Below are positions 19,510 through 27,784 of a stretch of DNA of 64,000 nt, piece by piece. The translations under genes and the position numbers were made by a program. Location of the stretch: NCBI GenBank assembly GCA_030537935.1, contig JAUNUY010000001.1, positions 145,139 through 209,138 on the forward strand, read 5' to 3'. The notes under the pieces were generated by a model. It was not told the DNA's origin, did not search any database, and saw only the letters and a program-made list of their open reading frames with translations. Position 1 is the stretch's first letter. Every line of letters begins with the position of its first letter. Origin of the DNA: Eubacteriales bacterium. Lineage in GTDB: Bacteria > Bacillota > Clostridia > Lachnospirales > Lachnospiraceae.

Positions 19510-20388
19510 ATGATTCATTCCATGACGGGATACGGGAAATCGTCAAGAGAGACGGAGCAATGGCAGGTCAGCGTGGAGATACGGAGTGTCAATCACCGTT
19601 TCTGCGAAATCACCTTGAATATGCCGCAAAATTTGGCAGCCATTGACTACAAACTTCGACATCGGGTGAAAAACGCCCTTGGTCGGGGCAAGGCGGATGT
19701 CGTCATTCGCGTTCGTTCAACGGGCCCGGCTACGGTCGTTCGCACGGATACCGTGCTTGCCGATGCCTATGTTCATGAATTTGAATTGCTGTGTAACCGT
19801 TACGGCCGTGAGGCTGACTGGCATTTGTCCGACCTTTTGAATCGCGAGGATATTCTGTATGTCGATCGGGATGCCGGCGATACGGATGCATTGTATGAGA
19901 CGGTGATTTCTTGTTGTGATGATGCTTTACGGGCCTTAAACGACGTTCGGGCAACGGAAGGGCAGTATCTCCGTGATGATTTACGGAAAAAGATAGCGGA
20001 GACCCGATCCCGGCTCCATGCTTTGGCTGAGCGTGTCCCGACTTTTCAGACAGAATATTTAGAGAAATTACGCAGTCGCGTCGATGAATTGGCCGAGGGA
20101 CACCTTATCGGGGAAGAACGACTGGCCATGGAGGTTGCGATGTTGGCCGACAAGGTCTGTATCGACGAAGAAATCGTTCGTTCAGAGAGTCATTGTGCTC
20201 AATTGGATGACCTTTTTGAGACGGAGAGCGGTCAGGTCGGTCGCCATGCGGATTTCATCTTACAAGAGTTACAAAGAGAAGCGAACACCATCTTATCGAA
20301 GGCGACGGATGCCGACATTACGACATATGGCATTGCGATAAAGTCTCTGATTGAGCAAATGCGTGAACAGGTACAGAATTTACTGTAA
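19510..20388 (+). CDS. yicC: YicC/YloC family endoribonuclease-like protein
   Basis: The start MIHSMTGYGK is the family hallmark, preceded by GAAAGGA; an earlier in-frame ATG at 19471 falls within the hairpin region and is rejected. The C-terminal DUF1732 part has the acidic-rich block MLADKVCIDEEIVR and the ending block REANTILSKA. Family members affect stationary-phase survival and RNA turnover, and an endoribonuclease activity has been reported for some. It is followed 9 bases later by gmk, the classical yicC-gmk-rpoZ order. Confidence 0.93.
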   Translation: MIHSMTGYGKSSRETEQWQVSVEIRSVNHRFCEITLNMPQNLAAIDYKLRHRVKNALGRGKADVVIRVRSTGPATVVRTDTVLADAYVHEFELLCNRYGREADWHLSDLLNREDILYVDRDAGDTDALYETVISCCDDALRALNDVRATEGQYLRDDLRKKIAETRSRLHALAERVPTFQTEYLEKLRSRVDELAEGHLIGEERLAMEVAMLADKVCIDEEIVRSESHCAQLDDLFETESGQVGRHADFILQELQREANTILSKATDADITTYGIAIKSLIEQMREQVQNLL

Positions 20389-20397
20389 GGAGAAGGT

Positions 20398-21036
20398 ATG
20401 TTGAACGATAAGGGATTACTACTCATTATTTCCGGTTTTTCCGGTGCCGGCAAAGGTACGATTATCAACGGTTTGATTAATAAGTATCGTGATCGTTATA
20501 CCTTGTCCATCTCCGCAACGACGCGAGGTCCGCGGGAGGGAGAAGTGGAAGGAATTTCCTACTTCTTCAAGACAAAGGATGAATTTACGACGATGATTGA
20601 GAATGATGAACTCATAGAATACGCCAATTACGTCGATAATTATTACGGGACCCCGAAAAAATATGTTGATGAATCTCTCGAGTCCGGAAAAAATGTAATT
20701 TTGGAAATTGAAATCCAAGGTGCTCTGCAAGTGAAAGAGATGTATCCGCAGGCGGTCTCCATCTTTATCATGCCGCCTTCTGCACAGATTCTCATCAAGC
20801 GACTTTTGGAACGCGGTACGGAAGACTTACAGACCATCAAAAAGCGCATGACGCGGGCGCAAAAAGAAGGCATGCGGGCAAAATACTATGATTACCTGAT
20901 TATCAATGATGATTTACAGCAGAGTATTGATTCCGTTGACCGGATTATCCGGTGTGAACATATGAAATGTAAGCGGAATTTTGATCTGATCGATAGTATA
21001 AATAAAGAAGTATATGAATTGACGAGGGGAGATTAA
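20398..21036 (+). CDS. gmk: guanylate kinase
   Basis: It phosphorylates GMP to GDP. The P-loop FSGAGKGT lies near residue 13, followed by the GMP-binding TTRGPREGEVEG near residue 40 and ILEIEIQGA near residue 100. At 212 residues it is of normal size. GGAGAAGG precedes the ATG. It overlaps nothing and leaves 1 base before rpoZ. Confidence 0.96.
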   Translation: MLNDKGLLLIISGFSGAGKGTIINGLINKYRDRYTLSISATTRGPREGEVEGISYFFKTKDEFTTMIENDELIEYANYVDNYYGTPKKYVDESLESGKNVILEIEIQGALQVKEMYPQAVSIFIMPPSAQILIKRLLERGTEDLQTIKKRMTRAQKEGMRAKYYDYLIINDDLQQSIDSVDRIIRCEHMKCKRNFDLIDSINKEVYELTRGD

Positions 21037-21037
21037 C

Positions 21038-21268
21038 ATGTTACATCCTGCCTATAGTGAGATTTTAGAGAAAGTAAATGAATATGCCGAGGAGCATGAC
21101 TTCTGTAAAATCGATTCCCGATACACATTGGTTTCGATGGCCTACAGACGTGCTCATCAAATTATCGAAGGTGATGAACCGCAGACGGATTGCAAAATCT
21201 ATAAGCCGTTGAGCAAGGCGGTTCATGAAATCTATGCCAATAAGGTTAACATCGTCAGCAAGAAATAA
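21038..21268 (+). CDS. rpoZ: RNA polymerase omega subunit
   Basis: This 76-residue protein helps RNA polymerase assembly. The conserved region KIDSRYTLVSMAYRRAHQI and the later KPLSKAVHEI match the family. The ribosome site GAGGGGA lies at the end of gmk. Its place behind gmk supports the call. Confidence 0.92.
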   Translation: MLHPAYSEILEKVNEYAEEHDFCKIDSRYTLVSMAYRRAHQIIEGDEPQTDCKIYKPLSKAVHEIYANKVNIVSKK

Positions 21269-21281
21269 GACAGGAGGCGGC

Positions 21282-21821
21282 ATGAATACCCCGAACAAAC
21301 TGACTTTAATACGTATCGTGCTTATTCCAGTATTCATGGTAGTATATGTTCTGCAGTTCGATATCCCCTATGGGAAGTACGTTGCGGCATTGATATTCTG
21401 TGCTGCGGCATTTACCGACTTTTTAGATGGCTATATTGCACGGAAGAACAATATCGTTACGGATTTTGGTAAGTTCATGGATCCTCTGGCCGATAAACTG
21501 CTGGTATCAACGGCTTTGATTCTTTTCGTATGGAATCAACGTTTGAATCCTTTTATTGTCATCATCATTGTCAGTCGTGACTTCATCATCAGCGGTGTCC
21601 GATTGATTGCGGCAAACAAGGGGAAGGTGATTGCAGCGAGTTATTGGGGAAAATTCAAGACACTGGTGCAGATGCTGATGATATTAATGCTGATTCTCGA
21701 TTGGTCATACCCGATTTACGTGCATTTGACCAATTTCGTGGTGGTATTGGCATTTGCATTAACGGTTATTTCCCTGGTTGATTATTTATGGAAAAACCGT
21801 GAGTTTTATATAAAGGGATAG
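21282..21821 (+). CDS. pgsA: CDP-diacylglycerol-glycerol-3-phosphate 3-phosphatidyltransferase
   Basis: It makes phosphatidylglycerophosphate at the membrane. The CDP-alcohol phosphotransferase signature D-x2-DG-x2-AR-x8-G-x3-D-x3-D is visible starting DFLDGYIARKN and ending GKFMDPLADK (about residues 46-74). Four or so membrane segments cover the rest of the 179 residues. GGAGG precedes ATG 21282; an in-frame upstream ATG lies inside rpoZ. A terminator follows directly. Confidence 0.95.
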   Translation: MNTPNKLTLIRIVLIPVFMVVYVLQFDIPYGKYVAALIFCAAAFTDFLDGYIARKNNIVTDFGKFMDPLADKLLVSTALILFVWNQRLNPFIVIIIVSRDFIISGVRLIAANKGKVIAASYWGKFKTLVQMLMILMLILDWSYPIYVHLTNFVVVLAFALTVISLVDYLWKNREFYIKG

Positions 21822-21824
21822 GAA

Positions 21825-21852
21825 GAGCGCATGGTGACATGCGCTTTTTTAT
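21825..21852 (+). terminator. intrinsic terminator after pgsA
   Basis: An 8-bp stem AGCGCATG/CATGCGCT with a GTGA loop is followed by TTTTTTA. Confidence 0.85.
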
Positions 21853-21980
21853 ATTATAAGATAAGTAGAGGTCTGACAGATAAGGGACAGATTCCGGTTG
21901 TTACGGCATGTGCCGATGGATCCGGATTCGGAGAATCCCGGGGTATGCCCGAATGCTGTTCGAAGAAAGGAGGAAATGAA

Positions 21981-22526
21981 ATGGAAAAAAGACGACTACA
22001 TCCGGCCTTGTGTCGATATGAAAGCCGGCAGGCGGTAAAGGCGCTGGCATCGTTGTTGATGGCGCAAGGGATGCATATCACGACGGCAGAGTCGTGCACC
22101 GGTGGTTTGATTGCGGCCACCCTGGTGGATGTAAACGGGATGAGTGAATGTTTTGACAGGGGATATATCACTTACGCCGACAGTGCGAAAGAGGCAATGT
22201 TGGGCGTCAATCCCGATATTTTAAAGCGCTATGGTGCGGTAAGTCGGGAGGTGGCCATCGCCATGGCGGAAGGTGCTTTACGTGTCAGTGGTGCGGACAT
22301 CGCATTGAGTGCCACAGGAATTGCCGGACCATCGGGCGGGACAAAGGAGAAGCCCGTCGGCCTCGTATACATTGCCTGTGGGATAAAAGATGCGCCAACA
22401 ACAGTGCAAGAGCTGCGGCTGAGTGGCGGGCGAGTTGAAAATCGTCACGAGACGGTTCTTCATGCCTTTCAACTGGCTATTGCGTGTATTGAAAATTTTC
22501 GGCCTGCTGCCTTGACGGACAAATAG
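21981..22526 (+). CDS. pncC: nicotinamide-nucleotide amidase (stand-alone CinA C-terminal domain)
   Basis: It deamidates nicotinamide mononucleotide in pyridine-nucleotide salvage. The signature ITTAESCTGGLIAATLVDV with the catalytic Ser lies near residue 30, and ATGIAGPSGGTKEKPVG near residue 115. Only the C-terminal PncC domain is present (181 residues); the N-terminal MoCF-like domain of full CinA is absent. AAAGGAGG precedes ATG 21981. In many Bacillota cinA lies between pgsA and recA, as here, although recA is inverted in this genome. The 129-base gap from pgsA holds a terminator and a small GATTC/GAATC hairpin. Confidence 0.9.
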   Translation: MEKRRLHPALCRYESRQAVKALASLLMAQGMHITTAESCTGGLIAATLVDVNGMSECFDRGYITYADSAKEAMLGVNPDILKRYGAVSREVAIAMAEGALRVSGADIALSATGIAGPSGGTKEKPVGLVYIACGIKDAPTTVQELRLSGGRVENRHETVLHAFQLAIACIENFRPAALTDK

Positions 22527-22735
22527 GATGATATAAGTAATACAGATATTATCTCTATATATCTTTATATAATACAATTTGGCCTGTCATTATGTAGAGC
22601 AGAAGTTTGCCACAGTGATATGCTGAGAAACGGAAGCGGTTCATCGTTCTCCGTAGTACTGCTTAATATATATTGTGAAAGGCGGTCTATCTTATTGATA
22701 GACCGCCTTTTGTGATGGGCTATGCCAATGGATTA
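22527..22735. other. gap between convergent pncC and recX; possible small RNA
   Basis: A TATAAT box (22568-22573, with poor -35) lies about 110 bases before a strong two-way terminator. Between them is a potential hairpin ACGGA/TCCGT. No open frame of note. A short transcript is possible but rests only on these signals. Confidence 0.25.
22678..22711. terminator. two-way terminator between pncC and recX
   Basis: A 13-bp perfect stem AAGGCGGTCTATC/GATAGACCGCCTT with a 5-base loop is flanked by A and T runs on the two sides, so it can serve both converging genes. Confidence 0.85.
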
Positions 22736-23347
22736 TTAATCCATGCCACTGCCGATACGGCGTTGTATGCCGTCCAAAATCTGTTCCAATCGGAATCCTT
22801 TTCCTGCCAACCTTCTCATAACCCGCTGTTTCAGTTTCATATCGGTACGTAATTTTAACGGGTCCTCTTTTTGCAGGAACTTGTCAATAAGGGCGTCATC
22901 ATCAACCGGCCGTTCCGCCATCAGTTCATCAATTAATACGGGGTCCAGTCCTTTCTGATACAAAGTCTGTCGGATTCTCATCGGACCGTAACGTTTACTA
23001 CGATTCTCTATCAAGGCCTCGCCATAGCGCCTATCGTCAACGAATCCGGCGGCAAGAAATTCGTTCATTACGGGTTTTGCGAAACTTCGGTGATAGCCGG
23101 CCCGCTCGATTTTACGATACAATTCTTCTACGGCATAATCGCAGCGCAGAAGCAGATCCTTCATGCGATATCGGATAGCCGGATGGATAATATTCGTTTC
23201 CAACTCGCTTAAATCTTCGACGTCATCCCCTTCCTTATAGTGGAGTCGACGCAATACTTTATTTGATATTTTAAAGAAACGGTCATCGTCGAGATTGACG
23301 ATGACCGAATACTTGTTTTTCGGTTTGATTTCCAGGATGACCGGCAT
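22736..23347 (-). CDS. recX: regulatory protein RecX
   Basis: RecX modulates RecA filaments. The 203-residue helical protein has the repeated three-helix pattern of the family, with RRYGEALIENRSKRYGP and IRQTLYQKGLD in the middle. The likely start MPVILEIK lies 1 base after the recA stop, with GGAG inside the recA end; longer in-frame extensions would run into recA. Cotranscription with recA is the expected arrangement. Confidence 0.9.
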   Translation of the reverse strand: MPVILEIKPKNKYSVIVNLDDDRFFKISNKVLRRLHYKEGDDVEDLSELETNIIHPAIRYRMKDLLLRCDYAVEELYRKIERAGYHRSFAKPVMNEFLAAGFVDDRRYGEALIENRSKRYGPMRIRQTLYQKGLDPVLIDELMAERPVDDDALIDKFLQKEDPLKLRTDMKLKQRVMRRLAGKGFRLEQILDGIQRRIGSGMD

Positions 23348-23348
23348 T

Positions 23349-24410
23349 TTATTTCTCCGCTTCTTCCGTTTTATCGGTTTTTTCCGCCCCGACTTCAGAT
23401 GTTGTTCCGTTGACGGGCGGCAAATCATAAAATGCTCGGACCTTGTCTTCGATGACGGCAACCATCTCAGGATGCTCGGTCAGATATTTCTTTGCATTTT
23501 CCCGTCCTTGACCGATTTTCTCACCATCGTAGGAGAACCAGGAACCGCTTCGTTGGATTAACTTCGTATCAACACCCAGGTCCAGTAAGGTTCCTTCCCG
23601 AGAGATGCCTTCACCGAAGTTGATGTCAAACTGTGCTTCTTTAAAGGGTGGTGCCACCTTATTTTTTACAACCTTTACCTTTGTTCTGTTACCGACGGTC
23701 TCACCGCTGAGCTTCAGTTGCTCTGCACGACGAACATCCAGACGGACGGAAGAGTAGAATTTGAGCGCCCGACCGCCGGTTGTCGTTTCCGGGTTACCGA
23801 ACATAATACCGATTTTCTCACGCAGCTGGTTAATAAAGATGACGACACAGTTGGATTTTGAGATGATACCTGTTAATTTACGTAGTGCTTTTGACATCAT
23901 ACGTGCATGCAGGCCGACTTGAAGTTCGGTCATATCCCCCTCGATTTCAGCCTTCGGTACCAAGGCTGCCACGGAGTCGATAACGATGATATCCAATGCG
24001 CCGGAGCGGACCATCGTTTCCGTGATTTCCAAGGCTTGTTCTCCATTATCCGGCTGAGAAATATAGAGCTCATCGATATCAACGCCGATATTTTTGGCAT
24101 ATACGGGATCCAGGGCATGCTCGGCATCAATGAAGCCGGCGATACCGCCGTGTTTTTGCGCTTCAGCGACCATATGGAGTGCCACGGTCGTCTTACCGCT
24201 TGATTCCGGACCGTATATTTCCACTACACGACCGCGGGGAACCCCGCCGACACCCAGGGCTATATCCAAGGACAGACAGCCGGTCGGAATGGTTTCTATG
24301 TTCATATTCGCGGTACTGTCTCCGAGCTTCATCAGGGCGCCTTTTCCATATTCTTTCTCAATATTGGCAATCGCCTGGTCAAGTGCTTTTATCTTTTGCT
24401 CTTTTTGCAT
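23349..24410 (-). CDS. recA: recombinase RecA
   Basis: It is the DNA strand-exchange ATPase. Walker A is GPESSGKTT near residue 66, Walker [11 protein letters not shown] near residue 140 and the L2 loop region [16 protein letters not shown] near 205. Its 353 residues are normal, with an acidic C-terminal tail (EEAEK). AGGAGG precedes the ATG. It has a strong promoter but no GAAC...GTTC type LexA box in the 340 bases upstream. The gene runs opposite to pgsA-pncC, unlike the common order. Confidence 0.98.
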   Translation of the reverse strand: MQKEQKIKALDQAIANIEKEYGKGALMKLGDSTANMNIETIPTGCLSLDIALGVGGVPRGRVVEIYGPESSGKTTVALHMVAEAQKHGGIAGFIDAEHALDPVYAKNIGVDIDELYISQPDNGEQALEITETMVRSGALDIIVIDSVAALVPKAEIEGDMTELQVGLHARMMSKALRKLTGIISKSNCVVIFINQLREKIGIMFGNPETTTGGRALKFYSSVRLDVRRAEQLKLSGETVGNRTKVKVVKNKVAPPFKEAQFDINFGEGISREGTLLDLGVDTKLIQRSGSWFSYDGEKIGQGRENAKKYLTEHPEMVAVIEDKVRAFYDLPPVNGTTSEVGAEKTDKTEEAEK

Positions 24411-24750
24411 GATTTCCTCCTATTTAGACACTGTGGTTATTTTACCATTAAGTGCCGCACTTCTCAAGTTTTAAGGTGGAATCCTTATGATTATTTCGTG
24501 ATACCTTATAATCCATCGTCATTTTCTACCGATATGGACGAAGTATTTTCCATTGTTGTGGTATTATGTCGTGCAGTGTCTTCGCTTTCGTTCATAAGCC
24601 TGGTCGGAAACATCTGTATCGAAGAGTAAGCACAACATCCGAATAACAATGTAGTTTATGTTAACGAAATATATATGAATATCTTGCGGAAAAGCTTTTA
24701 TTTCATGATAAACTTCGATATACTGTTAGCATAGTGAAAGGAGGTTGATA
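24411..24750. other. 340-base divergent gap between recA and the Fic gene
   Basis: It holds the recA promoter on the minus side. On the plus side a TATACT (24719-24724) and a TGATAAACT precede the Fic gene, but neither has a clear -35 at proper spacing. No open frame, RNA motif or repeat was recognised in the remainder. Confidence 0.6.
24439..24467 (-). promoter_or_regulatory. promoter of recA-recX
   Basis: On the minus strand TTGAGA, a 17-bp spacer and an extended -10 TG-G-TAAAAT. The leader is about 22 bases. No dyad resembling a LexA operator overlaps it. Confidence 0.8.
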
Positions 24751-25866
24751 ATGAGTAAGCAGAATAATACTTCGACTATGCAAGAGATGTTACTGCGTGA
24801 GATTCCGTATCCGATATATGACGCTTCTTTTATTCGCCGATTGGTGAGGGCTAATCAGATTTTGGCCGTTCTGAATGAACGGATAGAGCATGTCGGATTT
24901 CGGACACGATTTTTGTATGAATGTTTAACAAAAGAAGGTATCTATGCATCTGCATTGGCAGGTAGAGAGATTGCATTCCGGCAATTACTTCTGGCGGATG
25001 CCGCCGGAACGGAGAGAGAGGAACTGCCGATGATACCGGCCTATATGGCCGCATTGAATATCGGCACGGCATGTTTGTCGCAGGACGGTTTCTCCGAGCT
25101 TCTTTTTGATAAATTGCATGAGGCCTTGATGTTGTATGATGACGAGATGAAGAGCCATGGCGGGAAGCATCGTAAGCGTGATTCCTGTGCGCTGGAAAAA
25201 GATATACTGCCTGCTTCCGTCGTTCCGTTGATGAAATCGGCTCAAATATCCGATGCAATGCGTGAATTGGCCCGGTACATGAACGAGACGAAGGATGAAC
25301 CGCTCATCGCTGCTGCCCGTATCCATTATCAGTTTTTGCGAATCCGGCCTTATGCCGTCGGGAACTTGCAAATCGCAATAATACTCAGTGTATTGTTACT
25401 GATGCATCGGGGTGAACTGAAACATCCGATGATTTGTTTGGCTCGTATGATTTTCGAACGAAGAGAAGACTATTTATCGGCATTGCAGAAAATGACTTCA
25501 TCAGAAGACCCTATGACATGGTATGCGTTCTTTATGGACGGTATACATGATGCGGCAGATGCCTCGGCCCGTACGGCGACAAAAAGGATGGCACTCTACA
25601 AGGAAGATGCCGAACGGGTAAGAAAGGCCGAGCAGGGGGTTCGACGACAACAAAAAATACTTCGCATATTCGATTATATAATGACACACCCGATTTTCGG
25701 ACGGGCGCCAATGGCGGATACACTTTGCATGCCATATCCGGAGGTGACCCGCTTTGTGCAAACGTTATGTGAAATGAATGTGGTAGAAGCGCTGGAAGAC
25801 AGTGGACGCTGTCACGAATACCGCTACGGCGCTTTAATAGATATTTGGCGAGACAATATGCAGTAA
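24751..25866 (+). CDS. Fic-family protein with destroyed active-site motif
   Basis: Layout is that of two-domain Fic proteins: an N-terminal Fic-N like region, a helical core with MRELARYMNET before the motif helix, and a C-terminal winged-helix segment (from about residue 300). The canonical HPFxDGNGRxxR loop should transfer AMP or another group. Here the aligned segment is RPYAVGNLQIA near residue 200: the catalytic His is Arg, and the Asp, second Gly and Arg are lost. The preceding HYQFLRI anchors the alignment. AMP transfer should be impossible. AAAGGAGG precedes ATG 24751 and the frame is intact over 371 residues, so it is probably expressed. It may bind DNA or partners through the winged helix. 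Confidence 0.72.
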   Translation: MSKQNNTSTMQEMLLREIPYPIYDASFIRRLVRANQILAVLNERIEHVGFRTRFLYECLTKEGIYASALAGREIAFRQLLLADAAGTEREELPMIPAYMAALNIGTACLSQDGFSELLFDKLHEALMLYDDEMKSHGGKHRKRDSCALEKDILPASVVPLMKSAQISDAMRELARYMNETKDEPLIAAARIHYQFLRIRPYAVGNLQIAIILSVLLLMHRGELKHPMICLARMIFERREDYLSALQKMTSSEDPMTWYAFFMDGIHDAADASARTATKRMALYKEDAERVRKAEQGVRRQQKILRIFDYIMTHPIFGRAPMADTLCMPYPEVTRFVQTLCEMNVVEALEDSGRCHEYRYGALIDIWRDNMQ

Positions 25867-25875
25867 ATACCGAAT

Positions 25876-25915
25876 CCCCCTCGTCCATCGTCTTGACAAG
25901 CGATGGGCGAGGGGG
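25876..25915. other. long GC-rich hairpin after the Fic gene
   Basis: CCCCCTCGTCCATCG pairs with CGATGGGCGAGGGGG (15 bp, one G-U) around a 10-base loop, 9 bases after the stop codon. No T-run follows on either strand, so it may act as an RNA-stabilising end or a factor-dependent stop rather than a classical terminator. The next 145 bases show nothing recognisable. Confidence 0.5.
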
Positions 25916-26064
25916 AGATGACCCGCATATCTGTATACGGATTCGTTTGGGGGCTTTCCCATCCGTACATCGGATGATGATCTGCGGTGGAGCAGTCGGA
26001 CGGGCTGACACCCTGTCCATCATAATACGCAGTGGGATGGTTTGCAAGTACAATCATTCAGTAT

Positions 26065-26110
26065 AAAAAAAAACAGGTCACAGCGGAGTACGCCGACGAC
26101 CTGTTTCTTT
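26065..26110. terminator. two-way terminator between Fic gene and cell-wall-binding gene
   Basis: Stem AAACAGGTC/GACCTGTTT encloses a 18-base part that can pair further. A run of A precedes it and TTTCTTTT follows, so it can terminate both the minus-strand gene and plus-strand read-through. Confidence 0.8.
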
Positions 26111-26114
26111 TCAT

Positions 26115-27461
26115 TTATTTCGTATATACGTCGTAATGATTGCCGTAGGTACCGCGATCATAAACCTTACCATAGTAACCAAAGGGGGTCGGAACTACGG
26201 AGCCTATGGGCGCGTTGTTGGCTAAGACGATGTAACCGTCTCCGTCCGCAACGAAGCCGCCTTCGTTAACGTGTCGGCCCGGAATGTTCAATCCGCCGCC
26301 GGCCAATACCGATTGGCTGTAATATGTATACTTGTATCCGTTCCAGTTAATGACGCCGTTGAAACGTAAATCTCGTAGGCTGTAGATCTGGTTGGCATTG
26401 CTGCTCGGGGCAGCCGCTTCTTTTGCTTGTTCTGCCGGTTCCGATGCTTCCGTCACCGTTTTTTCGGTTGCGGGTGCGGCAGCGGCAGCTTTCTCCTCGC
26501 GGGGTTTTACTTCCGGCTCATCTTTTTGCAATACGCCGAGCTCATTAAAGCGATATTTTTTACCGTCAATTGTCTGTTCGCCGGTAAGCATCCGGCCGTT
26601 GTCATCAACATAATAGCGATTGCCATCTTTATCTACCCATGTTGACTTTTGCATCATGCCTTGTTCATTGAAGTAGTAGTACTGACCGTCGATTTCGACC
26701 CAAGTATTTTCCGCCATGGCACCGGTATCCTTTAAATAATACCAATGTCCATTATGCTCGACCCAGGTGGATTTCTGCATCACGCCGGCTTTACCGAAGT
26801 GATAAAATTGACCATCGGTCTTGACCCATTCTTCTTTTTGCATCCTGCCGTTTGCACCGAGATAGTACCATTGACCGTCATACCGTTTCCACTGAGACGT
26901 CAACATTTTTCCGTCCTTGCCCATGAAATACCAGTTTGCCGTCGCCGTATAAACCCATTGGTCTTCGGCCAGTTTGCCGCTTGGCTTCAGATAATACCAA
27001 GCATTGTCATTCAAGAACTTGTCTTGACGTAGTTCACCGTTTTCTTCCAGATAATACCGCTCACCGTCAATCTTGGTCCAACCGGTATTCATCTGACCCT
27101 TTTCATTGAAGTGGTAACGCTTTCCGTTACGACTCAGCCAACCGGTTTTCATGGCACCGTCTTTACCAAAGAAGTACCACTTACCATCAATTTTTAAAAA
27201 TCCGTTGGCGATCATTTGACCTTGTTCATTGAAGTAGTACTTATAAGTGTTAATTTCTTTCCATCCCCTTGCGGGATTATAATCCTCGTTTGCATAATAC
27301 CATTCCCCATCAACCTTATTCCATCCGATGGTCGAGAATGTACGCTCTTCCGCGGTAACGGCAAAACTGTTACCGGCCAAGAGATAGATTCCAATCATCA
27401 CGATGATGCTGAAGAGGATTGCTTTAAACGGAGAAAAGAACTTTTCCGTTCGTTTAAACAT
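26115..27461 (-). CDS. secreted cell-wall-binding repeat protein
   Basis: A signal peptide (about residues 1-38, hydrophobic core and NSFAVTA) precedes thirteen 20-residue repeats of the GW...DGxWYY...GxM type (residues 46-313), as in choline- or glucan-binding and clostridial cell-wall-binding proteins. An Ala/Glu/Pro linker then leads to a 90-residue C-terminal domain with YTYYSQSVL, IPGRHVNEGG and DGDGYIVLAN, a conserved module known from other secreted Bacillota proteins. No catalytic domain is evident. It probably sits on the cell surface through the repeats. It is monocistronic, with its own promoter and terminator. Confidence 0.85.
   Translation of the reverse strand: MFKRTEKFFSPFKAILFSIIVMIGIYLLAGNSFAVTAEERTFSTIGWNKVDGEWYYANEDYNPARGWKEINTYKYYFNEQGQMIANGFLKIDGKWYFFGKDGAMKTGWLSRNGKRYHFNEKGQMNTGWTKIDGERYYLEENGELRQDKFLNDNAWYYLKPSGKLAEDQWVYTATANWYFMGKDGKMLTSQWKRYDGQWYYLGANGRMQKEEWVKTDGQFYHFGKAGVMQKSTWVEHNGHWYYLKDTGAMAENTWVEIDGQYYYFNEQGMMQKSTWVDKDGNRYYVDDNGRMLTGEQTIDGKKYRFNELGVLQKDEPEVKPREEKAAAAAPATEKTVTEASEPAEQAKEAAAPSSNANQIYSLRDLRFNGVINWNGYKYTYYSQSVLAGGGLNIPGRHVNEGGFVADGDGYIVLANNAPIGSVVPTPFGYYGKVYDRGTYGNHYDVYTK
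26523..27326 (-). repeat. thirteen tandem cell-wall-binding repeats
   Basis: Protein-level repeats of about 20 residues with aromatic pairs (WYY, RYY, KYR) and G-x-M turns. Repeats 6, 7 and 13 are the least regular. The DNA copies have diverged, which suggests an old expansion. Confidence 0.85.
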
Positions 27462-27784
27462 ATAATTGCCTCCTGTGTTTAATTTTCTTAACGAGGCTTA
27501 TTATATGACATTATACGGAAATATCAAGCTTTTTGTACGAAAAAACACAATTTATTACAATTATGTAACAAAGTTGAAGCGATGAAAAAAGTTGATAATA
27601 CATCTAAAGTCCTTTATAGATAAAGCTTTTAAGCATATCAAAGAGATGTTATATTGTTAAAATTGTACTAAAATCGAAACAATACATTGATTCCAATCTA
27701 TTTCTCATATCGTGCGCCATCGGTATGCCGACTATGAAGCAGAGGAAGATAGAGTCCGTCACGCTAATGATACGGGCCGGTGTA
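27462..27784. other. 323-base AT-rich gap upstream of the cell-wall-binding gene
   Basis: It contains the minus-strand promoter above and, at its far end (27766-27789, overlapping the tmcAL stop), an AATGATAC/GTATCATT hairpin that may end tmcAL transcription. The middle 200 bases are AT-rich with no gene seen. Confidence 0.5.
27500..27527 (-). promoter_or_regulatory. promoter of the cell-wall-binding gene
   Basis: On the minus strand TTGATA, 16-bp spacer, TATAAT (hexamer at 27500-27505). A second TATAAT lies at 27510-27515. Confidence 0.55.

Noticed and set aside
24411-24500. LexA operator at recA
   Set aside because: No inverted GAAC...GTTC or similar dyad overlaps the promoter.
24751-25866. 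Fic toxin of a toxin-antitoxin pair
   Set aside because: The catalytic motif is destroyed and no small antitoxin gene lies next to it.
25824-26057. Minus-strand frame of 77 codons starting MIVLAN after the cell-wall gene
   Set aside because: It briefly resembles the IVLAN stretch of the neighbouring protein, but it lies behind a terminator, has no ribosome site and no further similarity.
26523-27326. CRISPR-like periodic repeats
   Set aside because: The periodicity is at protein level with diverged DNA; it is the cell-wall-binding repeat array. No CRISPR array or cas gene was seen elsewhere.
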